A stretch of DNA of 7,851 nucleotides from Dehalococcoidia bacterium. GTDB taxonomy: Bacteria > Chloroflexota > Dehalococcoidia > Lucifugimonadales > Australimonadaceae. Positions 1 to 6,981 of the stretch are shown one piece after another (within the stretch, counting starts at the first letter, position 1; every line of letters begins with the position of its first letter). The stretch spans positions 3,562 through 11,412 of the forward strand of contig JAGWBE010000039.1 in assembly GCA_021296055.1 (NCBI GenBank), in the 5' to 3' direction. The notes below the pieces were generated by a model. The model did not search any database, was not told the origin of the DNA, and saw nothing but the letters and a program-made list of their open reading frames with translations. The translations under genes and the position numbers were made by a program.

Positions 1-86
1 TGGACAACGCCATCGCCTTCGCCGACCGCCAGCGCGTGGACGCCGAGCTGGTGGAGGTGCGCCGCCAAGTGCTCGATGGGGCGTGA
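1..86 (+). CDS. C-terminal end of an unrecognised protein (partial)
   Basis: The frame with codons starting at position 3 is open from the window edge to a TGA at 84-86 and gives 27 residues. They are rich in Arg, Asp, Val and Ala, look like an amphipathic C-terminal helix, and end in VLDGA. The stop overlaps the start of the helicase gene (ATG at 76) by 11 bp, an arrangement typical of translationally coupled genes in one operon. The fragment is too short to assign a family. The case for a real gene rests on the overlap and on the absence of any other explanation for these bases. Confidence 0.5.
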   Translation, partial: DNAIAFADRQRVDAELVEVRRQVLDGA

Positions 87-453
87 GGACGGCGCGTCGT
101 TCGACGCGGGGCGGTTCGTCGATCGACTGCGGCGGGCGGGAGAGCACGCGGGGCGCTTGGCGCACGTCGAGCGCCTGCCCCCGCGCCCGGCGGAGCACGC
201 GCCGCTGTCGCACGAGCTGCATCCCACACTGGCGGCGATGCTGGACGGCCTCGGCGTCCTCCCGCTCTACCGCCACCAGGCCGCCGCCGTGGACGCGCTG
301 CTGGACGGGCGCGATGTGGCGGTCGTCACCCCGGCGGCAAGCGGCAAGAGCCTGTGCTACCAGACGCCCATCGTCCACACGCTGCTAGAGGACTCCTCGG
401 CGCGGGCGCGGCGTTGGCGCAAGACCAACTGCGCAGCCTGCGCCGCCTGTTGA
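76..453 (+). pseudogene. N-terminal part of a frameshifted MrfA/YprA-like DEAH helicase (carries Walker A)
   Basis: This is the first piece of a superfamily 2 helicase whose remainder lies in another frame downstream. Residues 1-111 (76-408) read as a normal N-terminus. They include a Q-motif-like YRHQAAAVDALL (65-76) and the Walker A/motif I segment TPAASGKSLCYQTP (85-98, Lys91). After Ala111 the frame runs into an Arg/Cys-rich tail with no family resemblance and stops at 453, so only 76-408 is genuine coding sequence. The ATG at 76 is the first start in frame and overlaps the upstream stop. No well-placed Shine-Dalgarno is visible, which suggests coupling to the upstream gene. Without the second piece this fragment cannot work as a helicase. 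A sequencing or assembly error could also explain the break. Confidence 0.8.
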
Positions 454-2360
454 CCGATCGCCTAGGCGCGCACGCGGCCATCTTCGACGGCGACACGCCG
501 CCGGAAGAACGGGGGCGCGTCCGCCGCTCGGCGAACCTAGTGCTCACGAACCCGGACATGCTGCACTTGGGCATCCTGCCGAACCACCGCTATTGGGGGC
601 GATTCCTGTCCAACCTGCGGTTCGTGGTGGTGGACGAGGCGCACGTCTACCGCGGCGTGTTCGGCTCGCACGTGGCGAACGTGCTGCGCCGTCTGCGCCG
701 CCTCTGCGCCCACTACGGGAGCGACCCGCGCTTCGCGCTCAGCTCCGCCACCATCGCCAACGCGGGCGACCTCGCGCGCCGCCTGACCGGGCGCGAGCCG
801 CTCGTCATCGACGACGATGGCTCGCCCAGCGGGGGCAAACACTTCGCCTTCTGGAATCCGCCCATCGTGGATGAAGAACGGGCGGAGCGCGCCAGCCCAG
901 GTAGCGAGGCTGCGCGGCTGGTCGAGACCCTGGTCAAGCAGGAGGTGCGCACTCTCGCTTTCGTGCGCACGCGCCGCCAAGCGGAGCTGGTGTACGTCAA
1001 CGTCCGCAACCGCCTGCGCCAGGAGGCGGGCGGCTTGGACGAGCGCGTGCGCCCCTATCGCGCTTCTTACTTGCCTGAAGACAGGCGGGCGGTGGAGCGT
1101 GGCCTGGCGGACGGGAGCCTCAGCGCGGTGGTGGCGACGAACGCCTTGGAGCTGGGCATCGACATCGGTGACCTGGACGCAACGGTGTTGGCGGGCTACC
1201 CGGGCAGTGTCGCCAGCACGTGGCAGCAGGCGGGGCGCAGCGGGCGCAGCCAAGCGGGTTCGCTCAGCGTGCTCATCGCGCAAGACAATCCGCTCGACCA
1301 ATACCTGATGCGCCACCCCGACTTCTTCTTCGGCAGTCCGCATGAGCACGCGCGCATCCGCCCCGAAAACCCCCACGTGCTCGGCGCGCACCTGCTCTGC
1401 GCCGCCTACGAGAAGCCCATCGCGCCTGCCGACGCCGCCTATCTCCCCGACGGATTCGAGGAGGCGGCGCACGGCCTGGCGCAGCGAGGCCTGCTCAACC
1501 GGCGCGACGGCCTATGGCGCCTCTCGCCCGCCGTCGACTACCCCGCCCAGCGCGTCAACATCCGCTCCGCGTGGGACGAACAGTACCTCGCCGTGGAGGC
1601 GGAGTCGGGGCGCATCCTCGAACGTGTGGAGGAGTACGCCGCGCACAGCCAGCTGCACCCCGGTGCCGTCTACCTGCACCAGGGCGAGCCCTACGTCGTG
1701 GAGCACCTCGATTTCGAGGCGCGCGAGGCCTACCTGCGCCCCACCGACGCGCCCTACTACACCGAGACGCGCGAGCTCATCGACATCCGCGTCGTGGAGA
1801 CGCTTGCGGCCAAGGTTGTGCGCGCGGGCCGCGTCTTCCTGGGCGAGGTGGAGGTCTCGCGGGCGGTGGTCGGCTACCGGCGCAAGGACATCTACGGCAG
1901 AGGCGACTACGGCGAGGAGCGGCTGGATATGCCGGAGCAGCGATTCCGCACCGTGGGGGTGTGGTTCGACATTCCCGGCGCGTCGCTGTCGTGGGCGTTG
2001 AAAGAGCGCGTCGACCTGGCGGGAGGCCTCCACGCGATGGAGCACGCGGCCATCGGCGTGCTGCCCCTCTACGCGCTGTGCGACCGCAACGACGTAGGCG
2101 GCGTCTCCACGGCGCTGCACCCCGACACGCACGGCCCCGCCGTCTTCATCTACGACGGCCACCCGGGCGGCGTGGGCATCGCCGAGCACGGCTACGCGGT
2201 CATCGCCGACCTGTGGCGCGCGACGCTGGACGCAGTGGCCGAATGTCCGTGCGCCTCCGGCTGCCCCGCCTGCATTCAGTCGCCCAAGTGCGGCAACAAC
2301 AACCACCCGCTGGACAAGGCAGTGGCGGTGCGCTTCCTGCGCGACCTGCTGAGGGAGTAG
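354..2360 (+). CDS. MrfA/YprA-like DEAH helicase with C-terminal MZB (DUF1998) zinc domain, main part after the frameshift
   Basis: This is the bulk of an ATP-dependent DNA helicase of the YprA/MrfA family. In Bacillus subtilis MrfA acts with the nuclease MrfB in repair of mitomycin C damage. The meaningful sequence starts at about 411 (ALAQDQLR); the ATG at 354 lies in the overlap and is not a credible native start. Visible motifs in order are VVVDEAH (motif II, Asp and Glu codons at 633-638), SSAT (motif III), LAFVRTRRQAE (motif IV), NALELGIDIGDLD (motif V) and QQAGRSGR (motif VI). A long accessory region follows. The C-terminal cluster CPCASGCPAC plus a further Cys (2244-2291) matches the CxCxxxCxxC zinc site of the MZB domain. 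Both pieces together give about 760 residues, close to family length. Walker A is in the other frame, so this piece alone should lack ATPase activity. The next gene encodes a DNA glycosylase, which supports a repair role. Confidence 0.88.
   Translation: MLPDAHRPHAARGLLGAGAALAQDQLRSLRRLLTDRLGAHAAIFDGDTPPEERGRVRRSANLVLTNPDMLHLGILPNHRYWGRFLSNLRFVVVDEAHVYRGVFGSHVANVLRRLRRLCAHYGSDPRFALSSATIANAGDLARRLTGREPLVIDDDGSPSGGKHFAFWNPPIVDEERAERASPGSEAARLVETLVKQEVRTLAFVRTRRQAELVYVNVRNRLRQEAGGLDERVRPYRASYLPEDRRAVERGLADGSLSAVVATNALELGIDIGDLDATVLAGYPGSVASTWQQAGRSGRSQAGSLSVLIAQDNPLDQYLMRHPDFFFGSPHEHARIRPENPHVLGAHLLCAAYEKPIAPADAAYLPDGFEEAAHGLAQRGLLNRRDGLWRLSPAVDYPAQRVNIRSAWDEQYLAVEAESGRILERVEEYAAHSQLHPGAVYLHQGEPYVVEHLDFEAREAYLRPTDAPYYTETRELIDIRVVETLAAKVVRAGRVFLGEVEVSRAVVGYRRKDIYGRGDYGEERLDMPEQRFRTVGVWFDIPGASLSWALKERVDLAGGLHAMEHAAIGVLPLYALCDRNDVGGVSTALHPDTHGPAVFIYDGHPGGVGIAEHGYAVIADLWRATLDAVAECPCASGCPACIQSPKCGNNNHPLDKAVAVRFLRDLLRE
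397..425 (+). other. Frameshift and short deletion site in the helicase gene (motif Ia)
   Basis: The upstream frame codes ...DSSARA up to 408, and the downstream frame resumes with ALAQDQLR at 411. Family members have roughly seven residues ending in PTK between these points, giving PTKALAQDQ as motif Ia. Here only two bases (409-410) separate the flanks, which is consistent with loss of about 19 bp. The junction sits on a tandem GGCGCG GGCGCG (399-404, 405-410) followed by GCG, a plausible substrate for slippage or for misassembly of GC-rich reads. The motif codons themselves are missing, so programmed frameshifting would not restore a normal protein. Confidence 0.75.
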
Positions 2361-2373
2361 TGAGGGGCGTTGA

Positions 2374-2379
2374 TACGAT
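2374..2379 (+). promoter_or_regulatory. Possible -10 element in front of the DNA glycosylase gene
   Basis: TACGAT (four of six matches to TATAAT) lies between the helicase stop and the SD of the glycosylase gene. No convincing -35 is visible at 16-18 bp. If it is used, transcription would begin near 2386 and the ATG at 2378 could not be the start codon on that transcript, which favours the TTG at 2411. The call is weak, since the gene can also be read through from the helicase. Confidence 0.2.
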
Positions 2380-2396
2380 GGGGAGTCGGAGCAAGG

Positions 2397-2403
2397 AAAG
2401 GAG
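2397..2403 (+). promoter_or_regulatory. Ribosome binding site that favours a TTG start
   Basis: AAAGGAG lies 7 nt before the TTG at 2411. The competing ATG at 2378 has only a GAGGGG 10 nt upstream. The protein read from the TTG begins about a dozen residues before the conserved OGG N-terminal block, where homologous domains usually begin. Confidence 0.5.
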
Positions 2404-2410
2404 CAGCATC

Positions 2411-3259
2411 TTGCACCTGTCCGCCTGTCAACCATTCAAACTTGACCTCGGCTGGCTCCAGGGCCAGGCCTTTCGCTGGACGAAGCGCGAGGGCTGGTTC
2501 TACGGCATCGTGGAGGGCAACCTCATCAAGGTGCGCCAGGCCGAAGGCGGAATCGAGTTCCACAGCAACGCTTCCGAGGAATCGCTGAAGCCTCTTGTCA
2601 TCAGTTACTTCCGCCTCGACCAGGACATCACCCCGACCCACAAGGCGCTGCGCAAAGCAGGCCTGGGCGACCTAGTCGACAAGTACGGCGGCACGCGAAT
2701 CCTCCGTCAAGACCCCTGGGAGTGCCTAATCGCATACGCGTGCTCGCGGAATAACAATGTTGAGCGCATCACCGCAATCGTCGATGCCCTTGCAACGCGC
2801 TACGGCGAGTGCCAGACGCTAGACGGCGTGACGTGCCACTCCTTTCCGTCGGCCAAATGCTTGGCGGAGGTCGGAAAGGAGGAACTGGAGAGATTGGGGT
2901 TTGGGTTGAACCGCGCGGAGCTAATCTCCAAGCTCGCCCAAGACGTGGCTGCACGCGAGTTACCCCTGGATGACCTGACCCATTGCTCCCATGAGGAGGC
3001 CAGGTGCAGGCTGATGAAGTACCCGGGCATCGGTCAGAAGATCGCTGCTTGCGTCTGCCTCTTCTCGCTCCACATGGACGATGCGTTTCCGGTGGACACC
3101 CACATCGGCAATGGCTTGAAACGCCGGTTCGGAAAGGAATACACGCCGGTCGCCAAGAATGCGAGGCTCCTAGCCTGGGCGCGCGACAAGTTCGGCGCCC
3201 ACGCGGGCTACGCCGGCCAATTGCTGTTCCTAGAGGGCCGCCACTCGAAAGGCGGCTGA
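2411..3259 (+). CDS. ogg: 8-oxoguanine DNA glycosylase/AP lyase, OGG1 type
   Basis: This is a bifunctional base-excision repair enzyme that removes 8-oxoguanine from DNA and nicks the abasic site. It has 282 residues from the TTG start, or 293 from the alternative ATG at 2378. An OGG N-terminal domain opens with LDLGWLQGQAFRW (residues 11-23). It is followed by CSRNNNVERI (residues 111-120, Asn triplet 114-116), equivalent to CSSNNNIARI in human OGG1. The helix-hairpin-helix PGIGQKIAACVCL supplies the Schiff-base Lys210, and FPVDTHI the catalytic Asp229. The Lys-Asp spacing of 19 equals K249-D268 of the human enzyme. Gly18, Cys214 and His231 match human G42, C253 and H270. One oddity is that the C-terminal AGYAGQLLF has Gly269 where human OGG1 has the base-reading Gln315, with a Gln one residue later. 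Codons end in A or T more often than in the neighbours, which could reflect transfer. The gene starts 50 bp after the helicase stop, on the same strand. Confidence 0.9.
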   Translation: MHLSACQPFKLDLGWLQGQAFRWTKREGWFYGIVEGNLIKVRQAEGGIEFHSNASEESLKPLVISYFRLDQDITPTHKALRKAGLGDLVDKYGGTRILRQDPWECLIAYACSRNNNVERITAIVDALATRYGECQTLDGVTCHSFPSAKCLAEVGKEELERLGFGLNRAELISKLAQDVAARELPLDDLTHCSHEEARCRLMKYPGIGQKIAACVCLFSLHMDDAFPVDTHIGNGLKRRFGKEYTPVAKNARLLAWARDKFGAHAGYAGQLLFLEGRHSKGG

Positions 3260-3274
3260 GGCGTGTTCGGGCGC

Positions 3275-3280
3275 TACAAT
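3275..3280 (+). promoter_or_regulatory. Possible -10 element before the deacetylase gene
   Basis: TACAAT (five of six to TATAAT) lies 20 nt before the ATG at 3301, in the 41-bp gap between the glycosylase and deacetylase genes. No -35 box is evident at standard spacing. If it is active, the leader would be only about a dozen bases, too short for a normal Shine-Dalgarno, and none is visible there. It could give the deacetylase gene expression independent of the repair genes. Confidence 0.35.
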
Positions 3281-3300
3281 CGGCGCGGACGCTCCCGCTT

Positions 3301-4446
3301 ATGACCCAACCCCGCGCCGAGGGCGCCGCCTACGTCTACGCCCCTCAACTCTCCCGCCATGTGCTGCGGGAGGGGCACCCGATGCGCCCCGTGCGCCTCC
3401 AATACGCCTTCGACCTGCTGGCGGCCTACGGCGCGTTCGGCGACCCCCGCGCCATGCTCGTCGAGCCGCGCGCCGCCACGGACGACGAGATCGCCTTGTT
3501 CCATGACGCGGACTACGCCGCCGCCGTCCGCCGCTACAGCGAGGCGGGACGCGACACGGGCGACGGCATGCGCTACGGCTTCGCGCAACAAGGCGACAAC
3601 CCTATCTACTCGGGCATGTACGAAGCGGCGGCGCTGGCGACGGGCGCGTCCATCGTCGCCGCCGACCTGGTCGCCGATGGGACAGTCCGCGCCGCCTTCA
3701 GCCCCGCCGGGGGGCTGCACCACGCGGCGCGGGGCCACGCATCCGGCTTCTGCGTGTTCAACGACCCCGTTGTCGCCATCGAGCGGCTGCGCGCTCGCGG
3801 CCTGCGCGTCGCCTACGTCGACATCGACGCACACCACGGCGACGGCGTTCAGGCCGCCTTCTACGACGCGGCGGACGTGCTGACCATTTCCGTCCACGAG
3901 AGCGGACGCTACCTGTTCCCCGGCACGGGCGACGCTGACGAGACGGGCGTCGGCGAGGGCGCGGGCTACGCAGTGAACCTGCCCTTGGCCCCATTCACCG
4001 GCGACGCGGTGTACTTGGAGGCGTTCGACGCGATCGTGCTCCCGCTGCTGCGCGCCTTCGCGCCCGACGTGCTTGCGACACAGTTGGGCGTGGACTCCTA
4101 CGCCTCCGACCCGTTGACGCACCTCGGCCTGTCCACCAACGGCTTCATCGGGTGCGTCGAGCGCTTCGCGGCGCTAGGCGTGCCGTGGCTGGCGTTCGGC
4201 GGCGGCGGATACGACCTGGACGCGGTGGCGCGCTGCTGGGCGCTCGCCTACGGCGTGATGCTGGGCCGCGAGTGGGACGACGCGATCCCGCCCCAGGCGC
4301 GCGCCTCCCTGGCCGGCCCGTGTCTGCGCGACGCGCCGCAAGCGCCCGAGAATGAGTGGACGACGCACACGCGCGCCTTCGCCCAACGCAGCGTAGAGCA
4401 GCTGAAGGCGACGGTCTTCCCCACGCACGGCCTGGCGAGGGGATAG
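3301..4446 (+). CDS. acuC: Class I histone-deacetylase-like protein (AcuC type)
   Basis: This is a zinc-dependent deacetylase of the arginase/deacetylase fold, expected in the cytoplasm, acting on acetyl-lysine proteins or acetylated small molecules. It has 381 residues, close to Bacillus AcuC. The N-terminus (YVYAPQLSRH then GHPMRPVR) is the normal family opening, so the ATG at 3301 is preferred although no Shine-Dalgarno is visible. The catalytic His pair is in GGLHHA (140-141). Zinc ligands are Asp176 and His178 in VDIDAHHGDG and Asp265 in LGVDSYASDPL. The transition-state Tyr304 is in GGGGYD. All catalytic positions are intact. AcuC in Bacillus reverses acetylation of acetyl-CoA synthetase, but no acs or acuA gene is in view, so the substrate is open; acetylpolyamine amidohydrolase activity is an alternative. 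It is co-directional with the glycosylase gene and convergent with dnaK. Confidence 0.92.
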   Translation: MTQPRAEGAAYVYAPQLSRHVLREGHPMRPVRLQYAFDLLAAYGAFGDPRAMLVEPRAATDDEIALFHDADYAAAVRRYSEAGRDTGDGMRYGFAQQGDNPIYSGMYEAAALATGASIVAADLVADGTVRAAFSPAGGLHHAARGHASGFCVFNDPVVAIERLRARGLRVAYVDIDAHHGDGVQAAFYDAADVLTISVHESGRYLFPGTGDADETGVGEGAGYAVNLPLAPFTGDAVYLEAFDAIVLPLLRAFAPDVLATQLGVDSYASDPLTHLGLSTNGFIGCVERFAALGVPWLAFGGGGYDLDAVARCWALAYGVMLGREWDDAIPPQARASLAGPCLRDAPQAPENEWTTHTRAFAQRSVEQLKATVFPTHGLARG

Positions 4447-4469
4447 AGCGCCATTCCCTAGACCGGGGC

Positions 4470-4495
4470 GTGGGGGCGCGCCCCCACAATTCTTC
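4470..4495. terminator. GC-rich palindrome between convergent genes, probable terminator
   Basis: Positions 4470-4487 are a perfect 18-bp palindrome: a 7-bp GTGGGGG/CCCCCAC stem around CGCG. On the + strand it is followed by AATTCTTCC, a weak U-rich run, so it fits an intrinsic terminator for acuC. For dnaK on the other strand the stem begins 13 bp past the stop, but no T-run follows it, so bidirectional use is uncertain. It could also be a copy of a dispersed palindromic repeat. Confidence 0.5.
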
Positions 4496-4500
4496 CTCCC

Positions 4501-6387
4501 CTACACCTCCCGATACTCCCCCTCCACCGTGTCGTCGCCGCTGTCCGGGCTTGGCCCGCCCTCCGGCGGCGGCTCGCCTTCGGCGCCTTGCTGCTGGTAG
4601 ACGGCTTGGCCGATGAGGGCGACCGCCTTCGTCAGTTCCTCGACGGCGGCTCTGATGCGGGCGGCGTCGTTGGCGGTGAGCGCCGTCTGCACGTCGGAGA
4701 CGCGGTCGCGCACCTGCTGCTTCAGGTCGTCGCCGATGCTCTCGCCGTGCTCGCTGAGCGCCTTCTCCGCCTGATAGACGGCGGTGTCCGCCGCGTTGCG
4801 CGTCTCGGCCAGGTCGCGGCGGCGCTGGTCCTCCTCCGCGTGCGCCTCCGCCTCCTGGATGAGGCGTTCCACCTCGTCCTTGGAGAGGCCGGAGCTGGCG
4901 GTGATGGTGATGCGCTGCTCCTTACCCGTGGCCTTGTCGCTCGCGGAGACGTTCAGGATGCCGTTCGCGTCGATGTCGAAGGAGACCTCGATCTGCGGCA
5001 GGCCGCGCATCGCGGGCGCGATGCCGTCGAGGGAGAAGCGGCCAATCGTCTTGTTCTCTCCCGCCATGGGGCGTTCGCCCTGAAGCACGTGCACCTCGAC
5101 GCTGGTCTGATTGTCCGCCGCTGTGGTGAAGGTCTCCGTCGCCTTGGTGGGGATGCTGGTGTTGCGCTTGATGAGCGGCGTGAGCACGCTGCCCAGCGTC
5201 TCGATGCCCAGCGTGAGCGGGGTGACGTCCACCAGCACCACGTCCTGCACGTCGCCTTGGAGCACGCCCGCTTGGATGGCCGCGCCGACGGCCACCACCT
5301 CGTCAGGGTTCACGCCCTTGTGCGGCTCCTTGCCGAACATCTGCTTCACCTTTTCACCGACGGCCGGCGAGCGCGTCATGCCGCCCACGAGCACCACCTC
5401 GTCCACCTGGTCGGGGGTTACCCCCGCGTCGGCGAGCGCCTGGCGCACGGGCTGCGTCGTCCTGTCCAGCAGGTCGGCGGTGATCTGCTCGAGCTTGGAG
5501 CGGGTGAGGGTCATCGCCAGGTGCTTGGGGCCGCTGGCGTCGGCGGTGACGAAGGGCAGGTTGATCTCCGTCTGCGTCGTGCTGGAGAGCTCGATCTTGG
5601 CCTTCTCCGCCGCTTCGCGCAGGCGTTGGAGCGCCATGCGGTCGGCGCGCAGGTCGATGCCCTGGTCGCGCTTGAACTCGTTGGCCAGCCACTCGACGAC
5701 GCGCTGATCCCAATCGTCCCCGCCCAAGTGCGTGTCGCCGTTCGTGGACTTCACCTCGAACACGCCCTCGCCGATGCTGAGGACGGAGATGTCGAAGGTG
5801 CCGCCGCCCAGGTCGAACACCGCGATAGTCTCGTCCGACTTCTTGTCGAGGCCGTAGGCGAGGGACGCGGCGGTCGGCTCGTTGATGATGCGCAGCACGT
5901 CGAGGCCCGCGATGGCGCCCGCGTCCTTGGTGGCCTGGCGCTGACTGTCGTTGAAGTAGGCCGGGACGGTGATGACCGCTTGCGTCACCGCCTCGCCCAA
6001 CTTGGCCTCCGCGTCCGCCTTCAGCTTCTGGAGCACCATGGCCGATATCTCGGGCGGCGAGTAGGCGCGGCCGCCCATCGTGATCGCCGCGTCGCCCTCG
6101 CTCCCGGCCCCAACCTTGAACGAGACCTCGCGTGTCTCCGCCTCCACCTCCGAGAACTTGCGTCCGATGAAACGCTTGGCGGAGTAGACGGTGTTGTCGG
6201 GGTTGGTCACGGACTGGCGCTTGGCCGCCTGGCCCACGTAACGCTCGCCCGACTTTTCGTTCAGTGCGACGACGGAAGGCGTAGTGCGCCCGCCCTCGTT
6301 GTTCTCCACCACCTCCGGCTCTCCGGCGGTGATGACCGCCATGCACGAATTGGTCGTGCCCAAGTCGATGCCCAATATCTTCGCCAT
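4501..6387 (-). CDS. dnaK: Molecular chaperone DnaK (Hsp70)
   Basis: This is the ATP-dependent cytosolic chaperone that binds exposed hydrophobic segments of unfolded proteins, with GrpE as nucleotide exchanger and DnaJ as co-chaperone. It is full length at 628 residues. The phosphate loop GIDLGTTNSC is at 6-15, AYFNDSQRQAT at 143-152 and FDLGGGTFDISVL at 191-203. The adenosine motif VLVGGMTRSP is at 332-341 and the interdomain linker VLVDVTPLTLG at 384-394. The substrate domain follows to about 500, then a helical lid and a disordered acidic Pro/Gly-rich tail. The end, GEYREV, differs from the usual EEVK-like terminus but stays acidic. AGGAG (6395-6399 on the opposite strand) lies 7 nt before the ATG. 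It is the last gene of hspR-grpE-dnaK, 54 bp after grpE. No dnaJ follows, so that partner must be encoded elsewhere. Confidence 0.98.
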   Translation of the reverse strand: MAKILGIDLGTTNSCMAVITAGEPEVVENNEGGRTTPSVVALNEKSGERYVGQAAKRQSVTNPDNTVYSAKRFIGRKFSEVEAETREVSFKVGAGSEGDAAITMGGRAYSPPEISAMVLQKLKADAEAKLGEAVTQAVITVPAYFNDSQRQATKDAGAIAGLDVLRIINEPTAASLAYGLDKKSDETIAVFDLGGGTFDISVLSIGEGVFEVKSTNGDTHLGGDDWDQRVVEWLANEFKRDQGIDLRADRMALQRLREAAEKAKIELSSTTQTEINLPFVTADASGPKHLAMTLTRSKLEQITADLLDRTTQPVRQALADAGVTPDQVDEVVLVGGMTRSPAVGEKVKQMFGKEPHKGVNPDEVVAVGAAIQAGVLQGDVQDVVLVDVTPLTLGIETLGSVLTPLIKRNTSIPTKATETFTTAADNQTSVEVHVLQGERPMAGENKTIGRFSLDGIAPAMRGLPQIEVSFDIDANGILNVSASDKATGKEQRITITASSGLSKDEVERLIQEAEAHAEEDQRRRDLAETRNAADTAVYQAEKALSEHGESIGDDLKQQVRDRVSDVQTALTANDAARIRAAVEELTKAVALIGQAVYQQQGAEGEPPPEGGPSPDSGDDTVEGEYREV

Positions 6388-6441
6388 TACCCTGCTCCTG
6401 TGCTTGCGCCTTTCGCCTCAGGCTGGAAAGACGCGTCTGTC

Positions 6442-6981
6442 TTACGGTTCGTTCTCCGCGCCGCCGCCGTCCTCTTCGGGCGTCCTGGCGACGACCACCT
6501 GCGCGGGGCGCAGCACTCGATCCTCGGTGCGATAGCCGACGCGCGCGCACAGCAGCACCGCGCCTTCCGGCTGCTCGCTGGAGGCTTGGTGAGCGATGGC
6601 CTCCTGGTCGCGCGGGTCGAAGGCGTCGCCCGGCGCGGGTTCGAAGGGCGTCACGCCCGCCGAACGGATGGCCGCCTCCAGGTTCTGGAGCACCAGGCCC
6701 ACGCCGTCGCCCCATCCGGCGGCGTCCGGCGGGACGGACTCCACTGCGCGGCGCAGGTCGTCCACGATAGGGAGGATACGCGCGACGAAGCCGTTGGCCG
6801 CGTTGCGCGTCAGCGAAAGGCGCTCCTCGTCGAAGCGGCGGCGCAGGTTGGCCAGGTCGGCCTGCGCGCGGAGCGCCTTGTCCTTGTATTCGTCGCGCTC
6901 GCGCTCCAACGCGGCGGCGTCAGGCGCGGCGTCCGCTTCCGACGGCGCCTCGGGATGGAGCGGCTGCGAATCGCGCGTCAT
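6442..6981 (-). CDS. grpE: GrpE, nucleotide exchange factor of DnaK
   Basis: This dimeric cochaperone opens the DnaK nucleotide site to release ADP and can serve as a thermosensor. It has 179 residues. The first 22 are Pro/Ala/Glu-rich and probably disordered. A long charged helix, the dimer coiled coil, runs from about 23 to 62. LPIVDDLRRAV (70-80) is the conserved core. The C-terminal beta domain includes GVTPFEP (109-115), the family motif as FDPRDQEAIAHQ (121-132), and VGYRTEDRVLRPAQVVVAR (148-166). The last ten residues are Gly/Glu-rich. Its ATG overlaps the hspR stop by 4 bp (ATGA), and a strong GGAGGAG site 8 nt upstream (6990-6996) lies inside hspR, so the two are probably translationally coupled. 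Confidence 0.96.
   Translation of the reverse strand: MTRDSQPLHPEAPSEADAAPDAAALERERDEYKDKALRAQADLANLRRRFDEERLSLTRNAANGFVARILPIVDDLRRAVESVPPDAAGWGDGVGLVLQNLEAAIRSAGVTPFEPAPGDAFDPRDQEAIAHQASSEQPEGAVLLCARVGYRTEDRVLRPAQVVVARTPEEDGGGAENEP

Noticed and set aside
397..425. Programmed ribosomal frameshift in the helicase gene
   Set aside because: There is no slippery heptamer, and the conserved codons of motif Ia are physically missing, so a frameshift would not recover the normal protein.
537..1472. A 311-codon open frame on the - strand opposite the helicase
   Set aside because: The sense strand carries clear helicase motifs. The antisense product is low-complexity and has no recognisable domain or ribosome binding site.
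1514..2377. Upstream extension of the glycosylase frame into the helicase gene, giving 581 residues
   Set aside because: The extension is the +2 frame of the helicase, Arg/Pro/Gly-rich with no domain. The OGG domain begins only after 2411.
3004..3300. Upstream extension of the deacetylase frame into the glycosylase gene
   Set aside because: The family N-terminus begins just after the ATG at 3301, and the extension is an out-of-frame reading of the glycosylase gene.
6429..6438. AGACGCGTCT palindrome between grpE and dnaK
   Set aside because: It is a 10-bp palindrome in GC-rich sequence with no loop or T-run. It is too short to claim as an operator or terminator.
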